NCBI GenBank assembly: GCA_963745675.1
Contig: CAVUYM010000016.1
Coordinates: forward strand, 62,001-126,000
From: JAUIIK01 sp963745675
Lineage (GTDB): Bacteria > Chloroflexota > Chloroflexia > Thermomicrobiales > CFX8
Length of the DNA stretch: 64,000 nucleotides
Reading direction: 5' to 3'
Positions within the stretch are counted from its first letter, which is position 1; each line of letters opens with the position of its first letter. Both the position numbers and the translations under genes were made by a program. This document shows positions 31,055 to 39,455 of the stretch, in pieces. Under the pieces are notes generated by a model. It worked only from the letters and a program-made list of their open reading frames with translations, was not told the origin of the DNA and made no database searches.

Positions 31055-33398
31055 CTAGTCGATTGCAGAAGTTGCTGAGTCTCCGGTGCAGGCAGGACGA
31101 ATGATCCGGCTGCGGCGCGGCGGGAAGCTATCCGGCCAGAGAGGGTGCGCGAATCCGTTGAGGAAGTCATCGACTTGATCGCGGAAATGGCGACTGAAGG
31201 GCGATCCAGACTGGCCCAGCGAATTTGTGAACCAGCTTTGTTCGGGGCGCTTCATGTCAGTGACATAGCGCAGCGACGCTCCGGCCATGACATCGAACGG
31301 TTTCCCAGCCTCCCAGACCATCGGTGAGACTGTGTAACGACTGCCCGGCACTGGAAAAGGTCCAACGTTCACCCGCCGGCGATGAGGCCCGGCTACCCGG
31401 CCCAGCGGATGGCGGAAGGTCAGTTGATGCAACGCGCCCCAACTCCACCCTTCGACATCCGCACCAAGCTGATCGGTAATCCAGGAGTAAGCCCGCTCCC
31501 AGGCCTGCGCCACGGCTCGCGACCGGCTCTCGTCGTCCATCCAGGCAGGCAGCTCTCCACGCAGCACGCGATCCACGAAGAGGACAGGAACGCTGAGTGC
31601 TCCACCTGAGTCGATAAGTCGATCGGCCAGATCCTCCGGCAGCCGATGCTGGAGTGCCAGCCTCGTCCACTCTCGATGAAGCGCTTCGAAAAGCAGTGGA
31701 GTCCGGCTTTCTGCACTCATCTGGTAATCCCATTCACGCAGCTCATCGACCACCCAGGGCGCCGCGACCCCTTCCAGGAGCGCAGCGAAATAGGGCGCGA
31801 CATCGGCAGCGTGAAGACAATGCAGATCGAGCTGTAAGCTCCGGAAGCCATTTGGTGAATGGCGAGGTTGCGACTCCAATACCTGCACGATCCTGCGGTA
31901 GCGAAAGCCTGGCGCCCAGTTGCCATAGATCTGATGTGGATGGTCGCTATCGACAAGCCGGTTATTGGCACAGGCGACCCAGCCGCGCTCCGGATTTAGC
32001 TCCAGCGGCAATTCGTCATGATCAACATACTTCGGAGGAAAATCTTCCGGCGGCAGAAGACCGGGCGGCGAGCTCCGCAGAGCCATCCGACCGAGACTGG
32101 CGGCAGCGATGTTGTTCTGGGAATCCGCCATGACGACGTTGAGCGGCGGCGATGTGAAGTTGCGCAATATCGGGATCACCTGGTGTAGATCTTTCGCGCG
32201 TACGGCGTCAATCAAAACGCCCAGTTCATGTCCTTCCTCCATACCCGCCCAGTGCAAGCTCACCGGCTGATCATCGGGCTGCGGCATCAGGTCGGATACG
32301 AGCGGTCCGCGCGGCGTGTATCGAATTCGCAGAAGATCATCGGGCTGCCCTTTGACAGGAATGACCTCATCGTGGGTGCGTAGGGGTTGCCACACCCCAT
32401 CGTGCTCGACATCGCGCATCATCCTGTAGCGTCTCGCGGTAAAGGAAGATCTGCGGTGTCAATCCCGCCGTAACTCCCCAGGCAACGGACGGAGTGCGGC
32501 CGATAACGATGGCCGGGATGCCGGGAACCGTTGCTCCGGCGACGTGGAATCCAGGCGCTTCGATTTGCGCTTCGCACCAGATCGAGGGGTTGCGAAGTTC
32601 GAGATGGGGATCGTTCGCCAGCAGCGCGCCGCCTGTAATAGAGCGTGCCGCGCTCACCGCCCAGGCATTGCTCGCGCCAAACTGAGGGAATATCGTCATC
32701 CGCATCGAAGTCATCGGCGTTTTATGGGCGAACCGCTTATGATCGCGGATCATCGGTTCATGATCTTCAAATCCACCGCGATAGATCACCTCGGTCCAGC
32801 CCGCACCAATGACTTTGCGGAGATGATCGGCTGTCAGATTCGCATCCGGCGAGCCACTGAGCATCCAGGCCAGGAGGCGGAAGACAGCCGCGCTATCTGC
32901 CGGTTCCCATGGAGTGGGCTCGTAACGAAGGGCACGAAATTCGGCCGGCACACGCGCACTGGCGATGTAGTGGTTGACTCCCGCCGCATACCGTTCAGAA
33001 GCAATACGCTCCTCGTCAGACATCAAGGCAACCATCCGGTGAGCGATGCGAGGCATTCCGATCAAGCGCATCAGGCGGTCAGATTCCAGACCTTCGGGCC
33101 CAATGATCTCGCTGAGCTTGCCCATCGCAACCCGGCGCGTGATATCCATCTGCCAGAGACGATCTTCGGCAACGGCAAATCCGAAGCCGAACTGTGCATC
33201 CTGCCACGAACCGGCGATGATATGTGGCACGCCGCGGCGATCACGGTTGATCGTGATACTTGCATCAAGTCCCGGCGCCCGTTCAACCCGCCGCACGCGC
33301 CGGGTTCGGAGACCGGACACGACGCCAGCAGTCACCGCACCGCCGAACAGTGCAGCCGATAACAACCGCTCCCTGGAAAATCGTGCCATATTGCCCAT
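31055..33398 (-). CDS. Penicillin acylase-type N-terminal nucleophile hydrolase, one-base frameshift
   Basis: About 780 residues with an N-terminal membrane anchor (RLLSAALFGGAVTAGVV). The alpha part has RDRRGVPHIIAGSWQDAQFG and GFAVAEDRLWQMD. The proposed autocleavage site and catalytic Ser are in FGASNAWAVS, followed by ALLANDPHLEL, as in penicillin/AHL acylases. The beta part continues with RYTPRGPLVSD. The frame changes near 32415, between LYRETLQDD and MMRDVEHDGVW. The start is uncertain: ATG at 33398 or 33389 fits better than the one at 33443. It probably hydrolyses an amide such as an N-acyl-homoserine lactone, beta-lactam or N-acyl amino acid outside the membrane. It converges on the peptide importer with 12 bases between stops. 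Confidence 0.85.
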
Positions 33399-33878
33399 CG
33401 TCCACTTTCGATCGCCCGGCCAAGTGAGGCCAGTAAGAGACAAACGATAAACGCTGGCAACGGCTTCTGTCGAAGTTTTCGATCGTGGCGTCGAAGGGCA
33501 CTCGAGCAGCCAGCCGTGTTACAGCGATCATCCGGCCGTCGTGTCAGGGCGCAAGCTCCCCGGTTCTGACCCGGCAGTCTGTGTTGACTGCAATAAGCCC
33601 ATCGAGGTAGCCACGGCCTCGAACATGCTCATTCCGGATAGCGCTTCAATCTCGACGGCGCAATGCCCACCTGACAACAGCCACCTAGCCCGGAGGAGTC
33701 ATCGACGGACGGCTGGTCGTGGAAGCTGCAGCAGTGACCTTCGCGTGATACCTTCGCGGCATCTCAGTTCCCAATCCGGCCTTTCGCGGCCAGAATTTGC
33801 CCAGCGCAGACCAGCCGTATACTTCCTCGGGGTGAAGGAGCATGAAGATTCGTCCTGTTGTGAGGGAGAACAGATCCA
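33399..33878. other. Intergenic region upstream of the prenyltransferase-linked import operon
   Basis: About 480 bases between divergent genes, with no supported protein. A candidate promoter is listed separately. I looked for a TPP riboswitch, because NMT1-type binding proteins can be thiamine-related, and did not find its conserved core. Confidence 0.4.
33796..33823 (+). promoter_or_regulatory. Candidate sigma70-type promoter of the import operon
   Basis: TTTGCC, then 16 bases, then TATACT (33818-33823). The -10 matches the consensus in 5 of 6 positions; the -35 is weak. It would start transcription near 33830, about 50 bases before the TTG start codon at 33879, which has GGGAGA upstream. 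Confidence 0.35.
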
Positions 33879-34952
33879 TTGTCAAAGAACCACCGATTCC
33901 GACCGTTGCTCATTCTGATGCTCGTTGCGCTTGTCTTACCGATCCTCGCTGCATGCGGCGGCGGTGACGACAAGAATGCTGATGATGACGCTACCGCGAC
34001 ACAACTCGCACTCGGGCAGTTCGAACTTACGCCCGTGCAGATCGGCTTTGTTCCAGTCCTGATCTATGGGCCGGTCATGCTGGCCCAGGACAAAGGCTAT
34101 TTCGCCGATCAGGGCATCGAGAGCGATTTACAATCGCTGGCCGGTGGCGCGGATATGGTCACGTTGACCGCCAACGGCGACTTCGATTTTGGCATTGGTG
34201 GCGCCGGCCCGGCCTTCTTCAACGCGATCAACCGCGGCATCGAACTGACCGTCATCGCGCCGCTGCACTTCGAACGCAGCCCACAGGCAACGCCGCTGAT
34301 GGTGTCGAAAGAGCGCTTCGATAGCGGTGAACTGGATTCAATCGAAAAACTCGCAGGCAAGCGAGTATCGGTCAATGCCCGTGGCGCGACGGAATACTGG
34401 CTCGATCAAGCGCTGCGCACCGGGGGACTGACAATCGACGATATCAACCTGCAGGAACTCGGCTTTGGCGATGTCTCAGCGGCATTAGCCTCCGGCGCAA
34501 TCGATGCCGCCATGCTCGGCGAACCGCTGGCAACTCAGGCGGAAAACGAGGGTATCGCCGTGCGGCTGGCGAACGACTTCATCAGTGATTTCCAGCCGAC
34601 GTTTGTTTATGTCAATCCTAAGTTCGCCAAGGAGAACCCCGAGCTGGTCACCGGCTTCGTCGCTGCATTCCTCCAGGGCTGTCGCGATCTCATGGCAAAT
34701 GACTGGGACAATCAGGAAAATCTGGCCGTCCTCAATGGGCAAACACGCGTCGATATCGACCTGATAAAGCAATCGTCGCGCACCTATTGCGAGCCTAACG
34801 GAGAGATCGACGCCGGTGATCTGCAGACATTGCAGGAATTTTTCGCCTCACGCGGCCTGCTGGAGTATGACGAATTGATGGACGTGGAATCGTTCATCGA
34901 CCGCTCCTATGTCGAGCAAGCACTTGAAGAGATCGGACAATACAAGCAGTGA
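33879..34952 (+). CDS. NMT1/SsuA-type ABC substrate-binding lipoprotein
   Basis: 357 residues from a TTG start with GGGAGA upstream. The signal peptide ends with the lipobox LAAC (Cys near 27), followed by an acidic linker. The NMT1/THI5-like domain opens with VPVLIYGPVMLAQDKGYFAD, continues with GIGGAGPAFFNAINRGIELT and has ASGAIDAAMLGEPLA in lobe 2. Family members bind sulfonates, nitrate, pyrimidines or aromatic compounds. It is the first gene of a four-gene operon that also holds a signal-less paralogue, an ATPase and a permease-prenyltransferase fusion. The ligand may therefore be something the prenyltransferase modifies. Confidence 0.88.
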   Translation: MSKNHRFRPLLILMLVALVLPILAACGGGDDKNADDDATATQLALGQFELTPVQIGFVPVLIYGPVMLAQDKGYFADQGIESDLQSLAGGADMVTLTANGDFDFGIGGAGPAFFNAINRGIELTVIAPLHFERSPQATPLMVSKERFDSGELDSIEKLAGKRVSVNARGATEYWLDQALRTGGLTIDDINLQELGFGDVSAALASGAIDAAMLGEPLATQAENEGIAVRLANDFISDFQPTFVYVNPKFAKENPELVTGFVAAFLQGCRDLMANDWDNQENLAVLNGQTRVDIDLIKQSSRTYCEPNGEIDAGDLQTLQEFFASRGLLEYDELMDVESFIDRSYVEQALEEIGQYKQ

Positions 34953-35881
34953 GTGGCGGCGTACAAACGATTCGCAGCGGTTATGTGACGGTCCTGATCT
35001 ATGCGCCACTGGTGTTGGCACAAGAACGCGGGTACTACGCGGAAGCTGGCATCGAGACGGCAATGACGGCCCTCCCAACCGGCAAAGATATTGTGCCGAG
35101 TCTGATTGCAGGGCGCTTCGATATCGCGGCCGGCGGCCCGGGTCCCGATTTCTGGCAGGCGCTCGCAGATGGCCACGACATTCGCCTGATCGCGCCGCTC
35201 CACGCCGAGCGTCCTCCGGCCACAACGCCGTTAATCGTCCGGGCGGATCTCTTCGACTCCGGCGAGATTGCGAGTGTCGACGACCTGCGAGGGCGCCGCG
35301 TATCTTCACCCTCTCCGGGCACTCCGCTCTTCTGGCTCCATTCCGCCCTCGAACGCGGTGGGCTGACGCTTGATGACGTTGACCTCCAATTCGTTCAATA
35401 CCACGATGTCGGCGGCGCATTTCAACGCAAAGAAATCGACGCCGCCCTGCTCGGCGAACCTCTGGTAACCGACCTGATCGACCGGCGCCTGGCGGCTCGT
35501 CTCGAGTCTGACTTCGTCGACGGCTTGCAACCTACCTATCTCTACACCTTGCGGAAAACGCTCGAAGAGCGCTTCGACGCGCTGACCGCCTTCACCGCCG
35601 CTTATCTGCGTGCCTGCGCCGACCTGCAGTCGAATGACCCAGAGCGGGACTGGAATGCTCCATCGACGCTGGCAACGATAGCCGGATTTACTGATGTCCC
35701 TGGCGTCGAGGTGATGGAGTCGATGCGGCCAATCTACGAACCTGAAGGACAATTTCGACGTGGCAGCGTCGGTCGTATCTATGACTTCTTCGTCTCCCGT
35801 GGCGCAGTCGAAGCGATCCCGGACTTCGATCCAGACAGCTTGATTGATGAACGGGTTGTAGAAGCGGTGAGGGCATTGTGA
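34949..35881 (+). CDS. Signal-less paralogue of the NMT1/SsuA-type binding protein
   Basis: 310 residues from a GTG that overlaps the previous stop (GTGA). It has no signal peptide or lipobox: the protein starts MSGGVQTIRSGYVTVLIYAP, directly in the first beta-strand of the fold. It aligns throughout with the upstream lipoprotein (YAPLVLAQERGYYAEAGIE against YGPVMLAQDKGYFADQGIE; KEIDAALLGEPLV against GAIDAAMLGEPLA). It should be cytoplasmic as encoded. Binding-protein folds can act as enzymes (THI5, MqnA/MqnD) or cytosolic chaperones for a ligand. A lost signal sequence is the alternative, but tight coupling and an intact frame argue that it is expressed. Confidence 0.85.
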   Translation: MSGGVQTIRSGYVTVLIYAPLVLAQERGYYAEAGIETAMTALPTGKDIVPSLIAGRFDIAAGGPGPDFWQALADGHDIRLIAPLHAERPPATTPLIVRADLFDSGEIASVDDLRGRRVSSPSPGTPLFWLHSALERGGLTLDDVDLQFVQYHDVGGAFQRKEIDAALLGEPLVTDLIDRRLAARLESDFVDGLQPTYLYTLRKTLEERFDALTAFTAAYLRACADLQSNDPERDWNAPSTLATIAGFTDVPGVEVMESMRPIYEPEGQFRRGSVGRIYDFFVSRGAVEAIPDFDPDSLIDERVVEAVRAL

Positions 35882-35883
35882 GA

Positions 35884-36010
35884 GGCCCTCACCCCCTGCC
35901 CCTCTCCCAATTCTGGGAGAGGGGAGTAAAGCAGAGCGCGGACGCCATTCCTCGTCAGGTTCGGTTCCCCCTCTCCCAGAATTGGGAGAGGGGGATAGGG
36001 GGTGAGGGCC
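35884..36010. repeat. Palindromic element copy 1 between binding protein and ATPase genes
   Basis: 127 bases with GGCCCTCACCCC and GGGGTGAGGGCC at the ends and two inner hairpins built on CCTCTCCCA/TGGGAGAGG. The loop region contains GGTTCGGTTCCCCCT. It begins 2 bases after a stop codon and ends 4 bases before the ATG at 36015. The terminal GGGGGTGAGG is at Shine-Dalgarno distance from that ATG. Confidence 0.9.
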
Positions 36011-36014
36011 ATTA

Positions 36015-36794
36015 ATGCCGCACCTCACCGTCACCGCTCTCACCGTCGACTTCCCCCTCGGACAGGGCGTCGTTCGAGCGCTCGATAACGTTTCATTCGA
36101 GCTTGAAAGCGGCGATTTCTGCGCAATCGTTGGTCCATCGGGCTGTGGCAAAAGCACTCTGCTGCGGGCGATTGCCGGGCTAAATGACCCGACGAGTGGT
36201 TCGATTTCGATCGACGCTCAAGATCCAGAGCGTCCGGATCAGGCGATGGTTTTTCAGGGCACGTCTGTATTTCCCTGGATGACTGTTCTGCGCAATGCCG
36301 CCTACGGGCTTGAGATGCGCGGCCTCGACCAGCCGGAGCGGGAACGCATTGCTGGTGATCTACTGCGCCAGGTCGGTCTCGGGGAATTCATGAACGCTTA
36401 CCCCGCACAGCTCTCGGAAGGAATGCGCCAGCGCGTCGCAATCACCCGGGCTTTCGCGATGGACCCGGAAGTGCTGCTGATGGACGAACCCTTTGGCGCG
36501 CTCGACGAGCAGACGCGGCTGGTGCTGCAAGATGAGCTACTGCGCATCTGGGAGGAAACCGGCAAGACGGTCGTCTTCGTCACCCACGGCATCGACGAAG
36601 CGATGATCCTGGCCGACCGCATCCTCGTCCTCAGCGCCCGCCCCGGCTCAATCAAAGCCGACATCCGCGTGCCGTTCCCACGTCCGCGCTCAATCGAGAA
36701 CGTCCGGGCCAATCCAGAATTCAACGCACTCTTTCTCGAGATCTGGGGCTTGCTGCGGGATGATGCGCTGGTAGCGATGGGGGCGCCGAGATGA
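36015..36794 (+). CDS. ABC transporter ATPase, SsuB/TauB/NrtD type
   Basis: 259 residues. Walker A is GPSGCGKSTLLRAI (about 39-52), the Q-loop region is AMVFQGTSVFPWMTV, the signature is LSEGMRQRVAITRA and Walker B is VLLMDEPFGALDEQT, followed by the switch His in VFVTHGIDEA. The signature reads SEG rather than the usual SGG, a tolerated variation. It sits between the two binding-protein genes and the permease-prenyltransferase gene and should power that importer. Its ribosome binding site appears to come from the palindromic element immediately upstream. Confidence 0.92.
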   Translation: MPHLTVTALTVDFPLGQGVVRALDNVSFELESGDFCAIVGPSGCGKSTLLRAIAGLNDPTSGSISIDAQDPERPDQAMVFQGTSVFPWMTVLRNAAYGLEMRGLDQPERERIAGDLLRQVGLGEFMNAYPAQLSEGMRQRVAITRAFAMDPEVLLMDEPFGALDEQTRLVLQDELLRIWEETGKTVVFVTHGIDEAMILADRILVLSARPGSIKADIRVPFPRPRSIENVRANPEFNALFLEIWGLLRDDALVAMGAPR

Positions 36795-36803
36795 ACGGCA
36801 AAA

Positions 36804-36924
36804 GCTCCCTCCCCCGTCCCCTCCCTCGAAACCGAAGGAGGGGTGTAAAACCAGGTTGCGGTTGCAGTCGTCTTCAGGTTGGTCCCCCTCCCTCGAATTC
36901 GAGGGAGGGGTTAGGGGAGGGAGC
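36804..36924. repeat. Palindromic element copy 2 between ATPase and permease genes
   Basis: 121 bases bounded by GCTCCCTCCCC and GGGGAGGGAGC, with inner CCTCCCTCGA/TCGAGGGAGG arms and GGTTGGTCCCCCT in the middle. It is the same design as copies 1 and 3, although the arm sequences have drifted in step. The terminal GGGGAGGGAG ends 9 bases before the ATG at 36934 and appears to act as its Shine-Dalgarno sequence. Confidence 0.9.
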
Positions 36925-36933
36925 ATCTTTCCC

Positions 36934-38619
36934 ATGACCTCCACCCGCCGCTGGATCACCCTTACCCTCACCATCTTCGGTCCCATCCTCGTACTCCTGA
37001 TCTGGGAGGCGCTTTCGCGGGCTGAAGTGATCAACCCGATCTTCTTTCCACCACCGAGCAGCCTGGAAGGGACAGCGCGGGATCTGATCCGTTCAGGGCA
37101 GCTCTGGGACGACACCAGAATCAGCTTGATCCGAATTCTTATTGGGTTTGCCGTAGCTGCGGTACCGGGCGTTGCGCTGGGATTGTTGATGGGCCTCTGG
37201 TGGCCGCTACGGGCACTGTTGAATCCGATCGCCTCGGCGCTCTTTGCGGTGCCGAAGATCGCGATTCTGCCGCTCGTCATCCTGATCTTTGGTCTGGACG
37301 AGGATTCGAAGATCGCGATGGTGGCAATCAGCGTCTTCTTCCTGGTGGTGATCAACACGACCGCGGCGGTGATGGATGTTGATCGCGCTTATTTCGACGT
37401 TGCCCGTAACGCCGGTGCGCCCTGGTGGAAACAGATCACGACAGTCGCTTTGCCGGGAGCGATGCCGGCGATCTTCTCGGGATTGCGGCTAGCCCTTGGG
37501 TTCTCGCTACTTGTGATCGTTGGCACCGAGTTCCTAGCGGCAAACGAAGGCATCGGCTATCTGATCTGGAATTCCTATCAGATATTCGCGATCGAGAAGA
37601 TGTACGTCGGCCTGATTGTCACCGCTTTGCTCGGCTGGCTCTTGAGCCTGGTGATGGATGCCCTGGAGCGAATTGCGATGCCGTGGAGGGTTGAGCAGAG
37701 CAGTCGTTTGCAACTGCCGGTACCGGAGAGTGTCTACAACTGGTACATGGCGACGCGACCGTTCTCCTTCACCGCCTCCACGGTTCCGGTGCTGGTCGGG
37801 ACCCTGCTGGCTGCTTACGAAGGCGAGTTTGATTTCTTCATGCTGGTGATAGTGGTGGTCGCCTCGGTGCTGGTCCATGCCGGTAGCAATCTCGTCAACG
37901 ACTACTACGACCATGTTAAAGGAGCAGACGCGCCGCACCAACTCGGCCGCGGCGGGATGATCCAGCGCGGCCTGATTACGCCGCGCGCGATCCTGCTCTT
38001 CGGGCTGGCGCTCTTCGTCGTTGCGACGGCCATCGGCTTCTACATCGTCTACCTCGTCGGCTGGCCGGTACTACTCTTCGCCTTGCCGAGCCTTGCGGCC
38101 GCCTACTTCTATACTGGTGGCCCGAAGCCTCTGGGATATGTCGCGCTCGGCGAGGCCACCGTCTTTATCTTCATGGGACCGGTCATCGTCGCCGGCAGCT
38201 ACTACGTCCAGACCGGCGCAGTCAGCTGGACTGCCGTCCTCATCTCGCTGCCGATTGGATTGCTCGTGACCGCCATCCTCCAGGCCAACAACATCCGCGA
38301 CATCGAGGACGACACCGCCGCCAACAAACGCACCCTGGCCACTTTCATCGGGCACCGCTGGGCGGTCAGAGAGTATGTCATCCTGCTGCTTGGTTCCTAT
38401 GTCGTTCTCGGCGCGCTCACCCTCGGTGGTGCCGTCCCGCTCGGCACGCTGCTCGTCTTCCTGACCCTCCCTAAGGCGATCGAACTGATCAGGGTCGTTC
38501 GCACCCGCACCTCCGCCGCCGCCCTCAACCTCTTGCTCCGCAAAACCGCGGGCCTCCATCTCCAGTTCGGCGGCCTGCTGGCTGCGGTGCTGTTGGTTGC
38601 GGCGGTCTTTGCCTCGTAA
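36934..38619 (+). CDS. ABC permease fused to a MenA-type UbiA prenyltransferase
   Basis: 561 residues from the ATG at 36934 (an ORF start at 36856 would lie inside the repeat). Residues about 1-250 are an SsuC/TauC-type permease: WEALSRAEVINPIFFPPPSS at the N-terminus, the EAA-type loop RNAGAPWWKQITTVALPGAM and the terminal helix YVGLIVTALLGWLLSLVMDALER. After about 20 residues a MenA-like domain begins with YMATRPFSFTASTVPVLVGT. It holds the first Asp motif NLVNDYYDHVKG, TGGPKPLGYVALGE, YYVQTG, and the second Asp motif NNIRDIEDDTAANKRTLA. MenA attaches a polyprenyl chain to 1,4-dihydroxy-2-naphthoate. The frame is open throughout. I know no characterised permease-prenyltransferase fusion; coupled import and prenylation is the inference. 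Confidence 0.88.
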   Translation: MTSTRRWITLTLTIFGPILVLLIWEALSRAEVINPIFFPPPSSLEGTARDLIRSGQLWDDTRISLIRILIGFAVAAVPGVALGLLMGLWWPLRALLNPIASALFAVPKIAILPLVILIFGLDEDSKIAMVAISVFFLVVINTTAAVMDVDRAYFDVARNAGAPWWKQITTVALPGAMPAIFSGLRLALGFSLLVIVGTEFLAANEGIGYLIWNSYQIFAIEKMYVGLIVTALLGWLLSLVMDALERIAMPWRVEQSSRLQLPVPESVYNWYMATRPFSFTASTVPVLVGTLLAAYEGEFDFFMLVIVVVASVLVHAGSNLVNDYYDHVKGADAPHQLGRGGMIQRGLITPRAILLFGLALFVVATAIGFYIVYLVGWPVLLFALPSLAAAYFYTGGPKPLGYVALGEATVFIFMGPVIVAGSYYVQTGAVSWTAVLISLPIGLLVTAILQANNIRDIEDDTAANKRTLATFIGHRWAVREYVILLLGSYVVLGALTLGGAVPLGTLLVFLTLPKAIELIRVVRTRTSAAALNLLLRKTAGLHLQFGGLLAAVLLVAAVFAS

Positions 38620-38628
38620 TCGAGGCAA
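38609..38628. terminator. Hairpin between convergent genes
   Basis: TTGCCTCG-TAAT-CGAGGCAA forms an 8-bp stem with a 4-base loop spanning the stop codon of the fusion gene. It lies between this gene and the convergent TetR gene (stop at 38645). There is no long T-run on either side, so termination would be weak or Rho-assisted. Confidence 0.4.
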
Positions 38629-38644
38629 TGTAATTCCAGGGTGA

Positions 38645-39253
38645 TCAGTCGATGACAGTTCTTGATAGATCGATCAACAGATCGGCGATGGTTTCTGGGG
38701 CAAGGTCGTTGATGGTGTACAGGGAATCAAAGGTCGCGAAGCTGGAGAGGAGAGTGAGGACCGTACAAGCGCGCTCTGGTGTGATGCCAGGTCGGAGGTA
38801 GTCCTGCTCGGCCAGTTGGCCGGCAAGTTGCGCCATAGCCGCGCGTCGACCGGCATCGCGCTCCTCGACGATCTGCTGCGCCTCGGGGTCGACCGAAGCC
38901 AGACCGATGACCTTACGGAAGATCTCATGCTCGGCAGCCCACATTCTGGTCGACTCGCGCGTCGAGGCTTCCCAGGCTTCACGGGCGTCGGCGTTCTTGA
39001 GCAACGGGCCGATACGATCGAGCCCGGCTCGCTGCAAGGAGTCCGTCGCAACAGCTTCCAGGACTCCGAATTTCGAGCCGAAATGGTTGTAGATCGTCGC
39101 CCGGGTAACATCGGCCCGCTTCGCGATATCGCCCAGGCTGGCGCGGTGAAAACCTGATTCGACGATCATAGCCCGCGCAGCCTCGATGATCCGCTGACGC
39201 GTCTCTTCGACGCCCGCCTCTCGCTCTCCCATCGTGTACTTCCTCGGACTCAT
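38645..39253 (-). CDS. TetR/AcrR-family transcription regulator
   Basis: 202 residues. The N-terminal helix-turn-helix is clear: ETRQRIIEAARAMIVESGFH, then SLGDIAKRADVTRATIYNHF and SKFGVLEAVA. The C-terminal ligand domain is not assignable. It converges on the import/prenyltransferase operon and is divergent from the VOC-family gene at 39456. The divergent region contains a promoter and an imperfect palindrome (39290-39305), a likely operator. The natural guess is that it senses an aromatic compound and represses itself and the VOC gene, but nothing proves this. Confidence 0.9.
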   Translation of the reverse strand: MSPRKYTMGEREAGVEETRQRIIEAARAMIVESGFHRASLGDIAKRADVTRATIYNHFGSKFGVLEAVATDSLQRAGLDRIGPLLKNADAREAWEASTRESTRMWAAEHEIFRKVIGLASVDPEAQQIVEERDAGRRAAMAQLAGQLAEQDYLRPGITPERACTVLTLLSSFATFDSLYTINDLAPETIADLLIDLSRTVID

Positions 39254-39271
39254 CTTCGTTGTACCTATCTC

Positions 39272-39305
39272 TTGACAATTCTTTATATTGACTATACAGT
39301 ATGTC
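39272..39305 (+). promoter_or_regulatory. Candidate promoter and TetR operator
   Basis: TTGACA (39272-39277), 17 bases, then TACAGT (39295-39300) could be a plus-strand promoter for the VOC gene. Overlapping it, GAC(T)ATAC-A-GTATGTC (39290-39305) is an imperfect palindrome of the kind bound by TetR dimers. The stretch is distinctly AT-rich compared with its surroundings. Confidence 0.45.
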
Positions 39306-39455
39306 TAATCGTATCAGATGGCCCTCGAGTGAACCACTAGAGCCGGTTAGGAAAGGCGGCAGGGAAACCGTTTCGAAGCAGAAACCATGGAAATATGAAG
39401 TGCGCATCGCGACCAAGAGCGTCGCGACGGTGCTGGAGCACAAAGGAGTGTTTCG

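Noticed and set aside
33399..33878. TPP riboswitch before the NMT1-type binding protein
   Set aside because: None of the conserved TPP-aptamer core sequence could be found.
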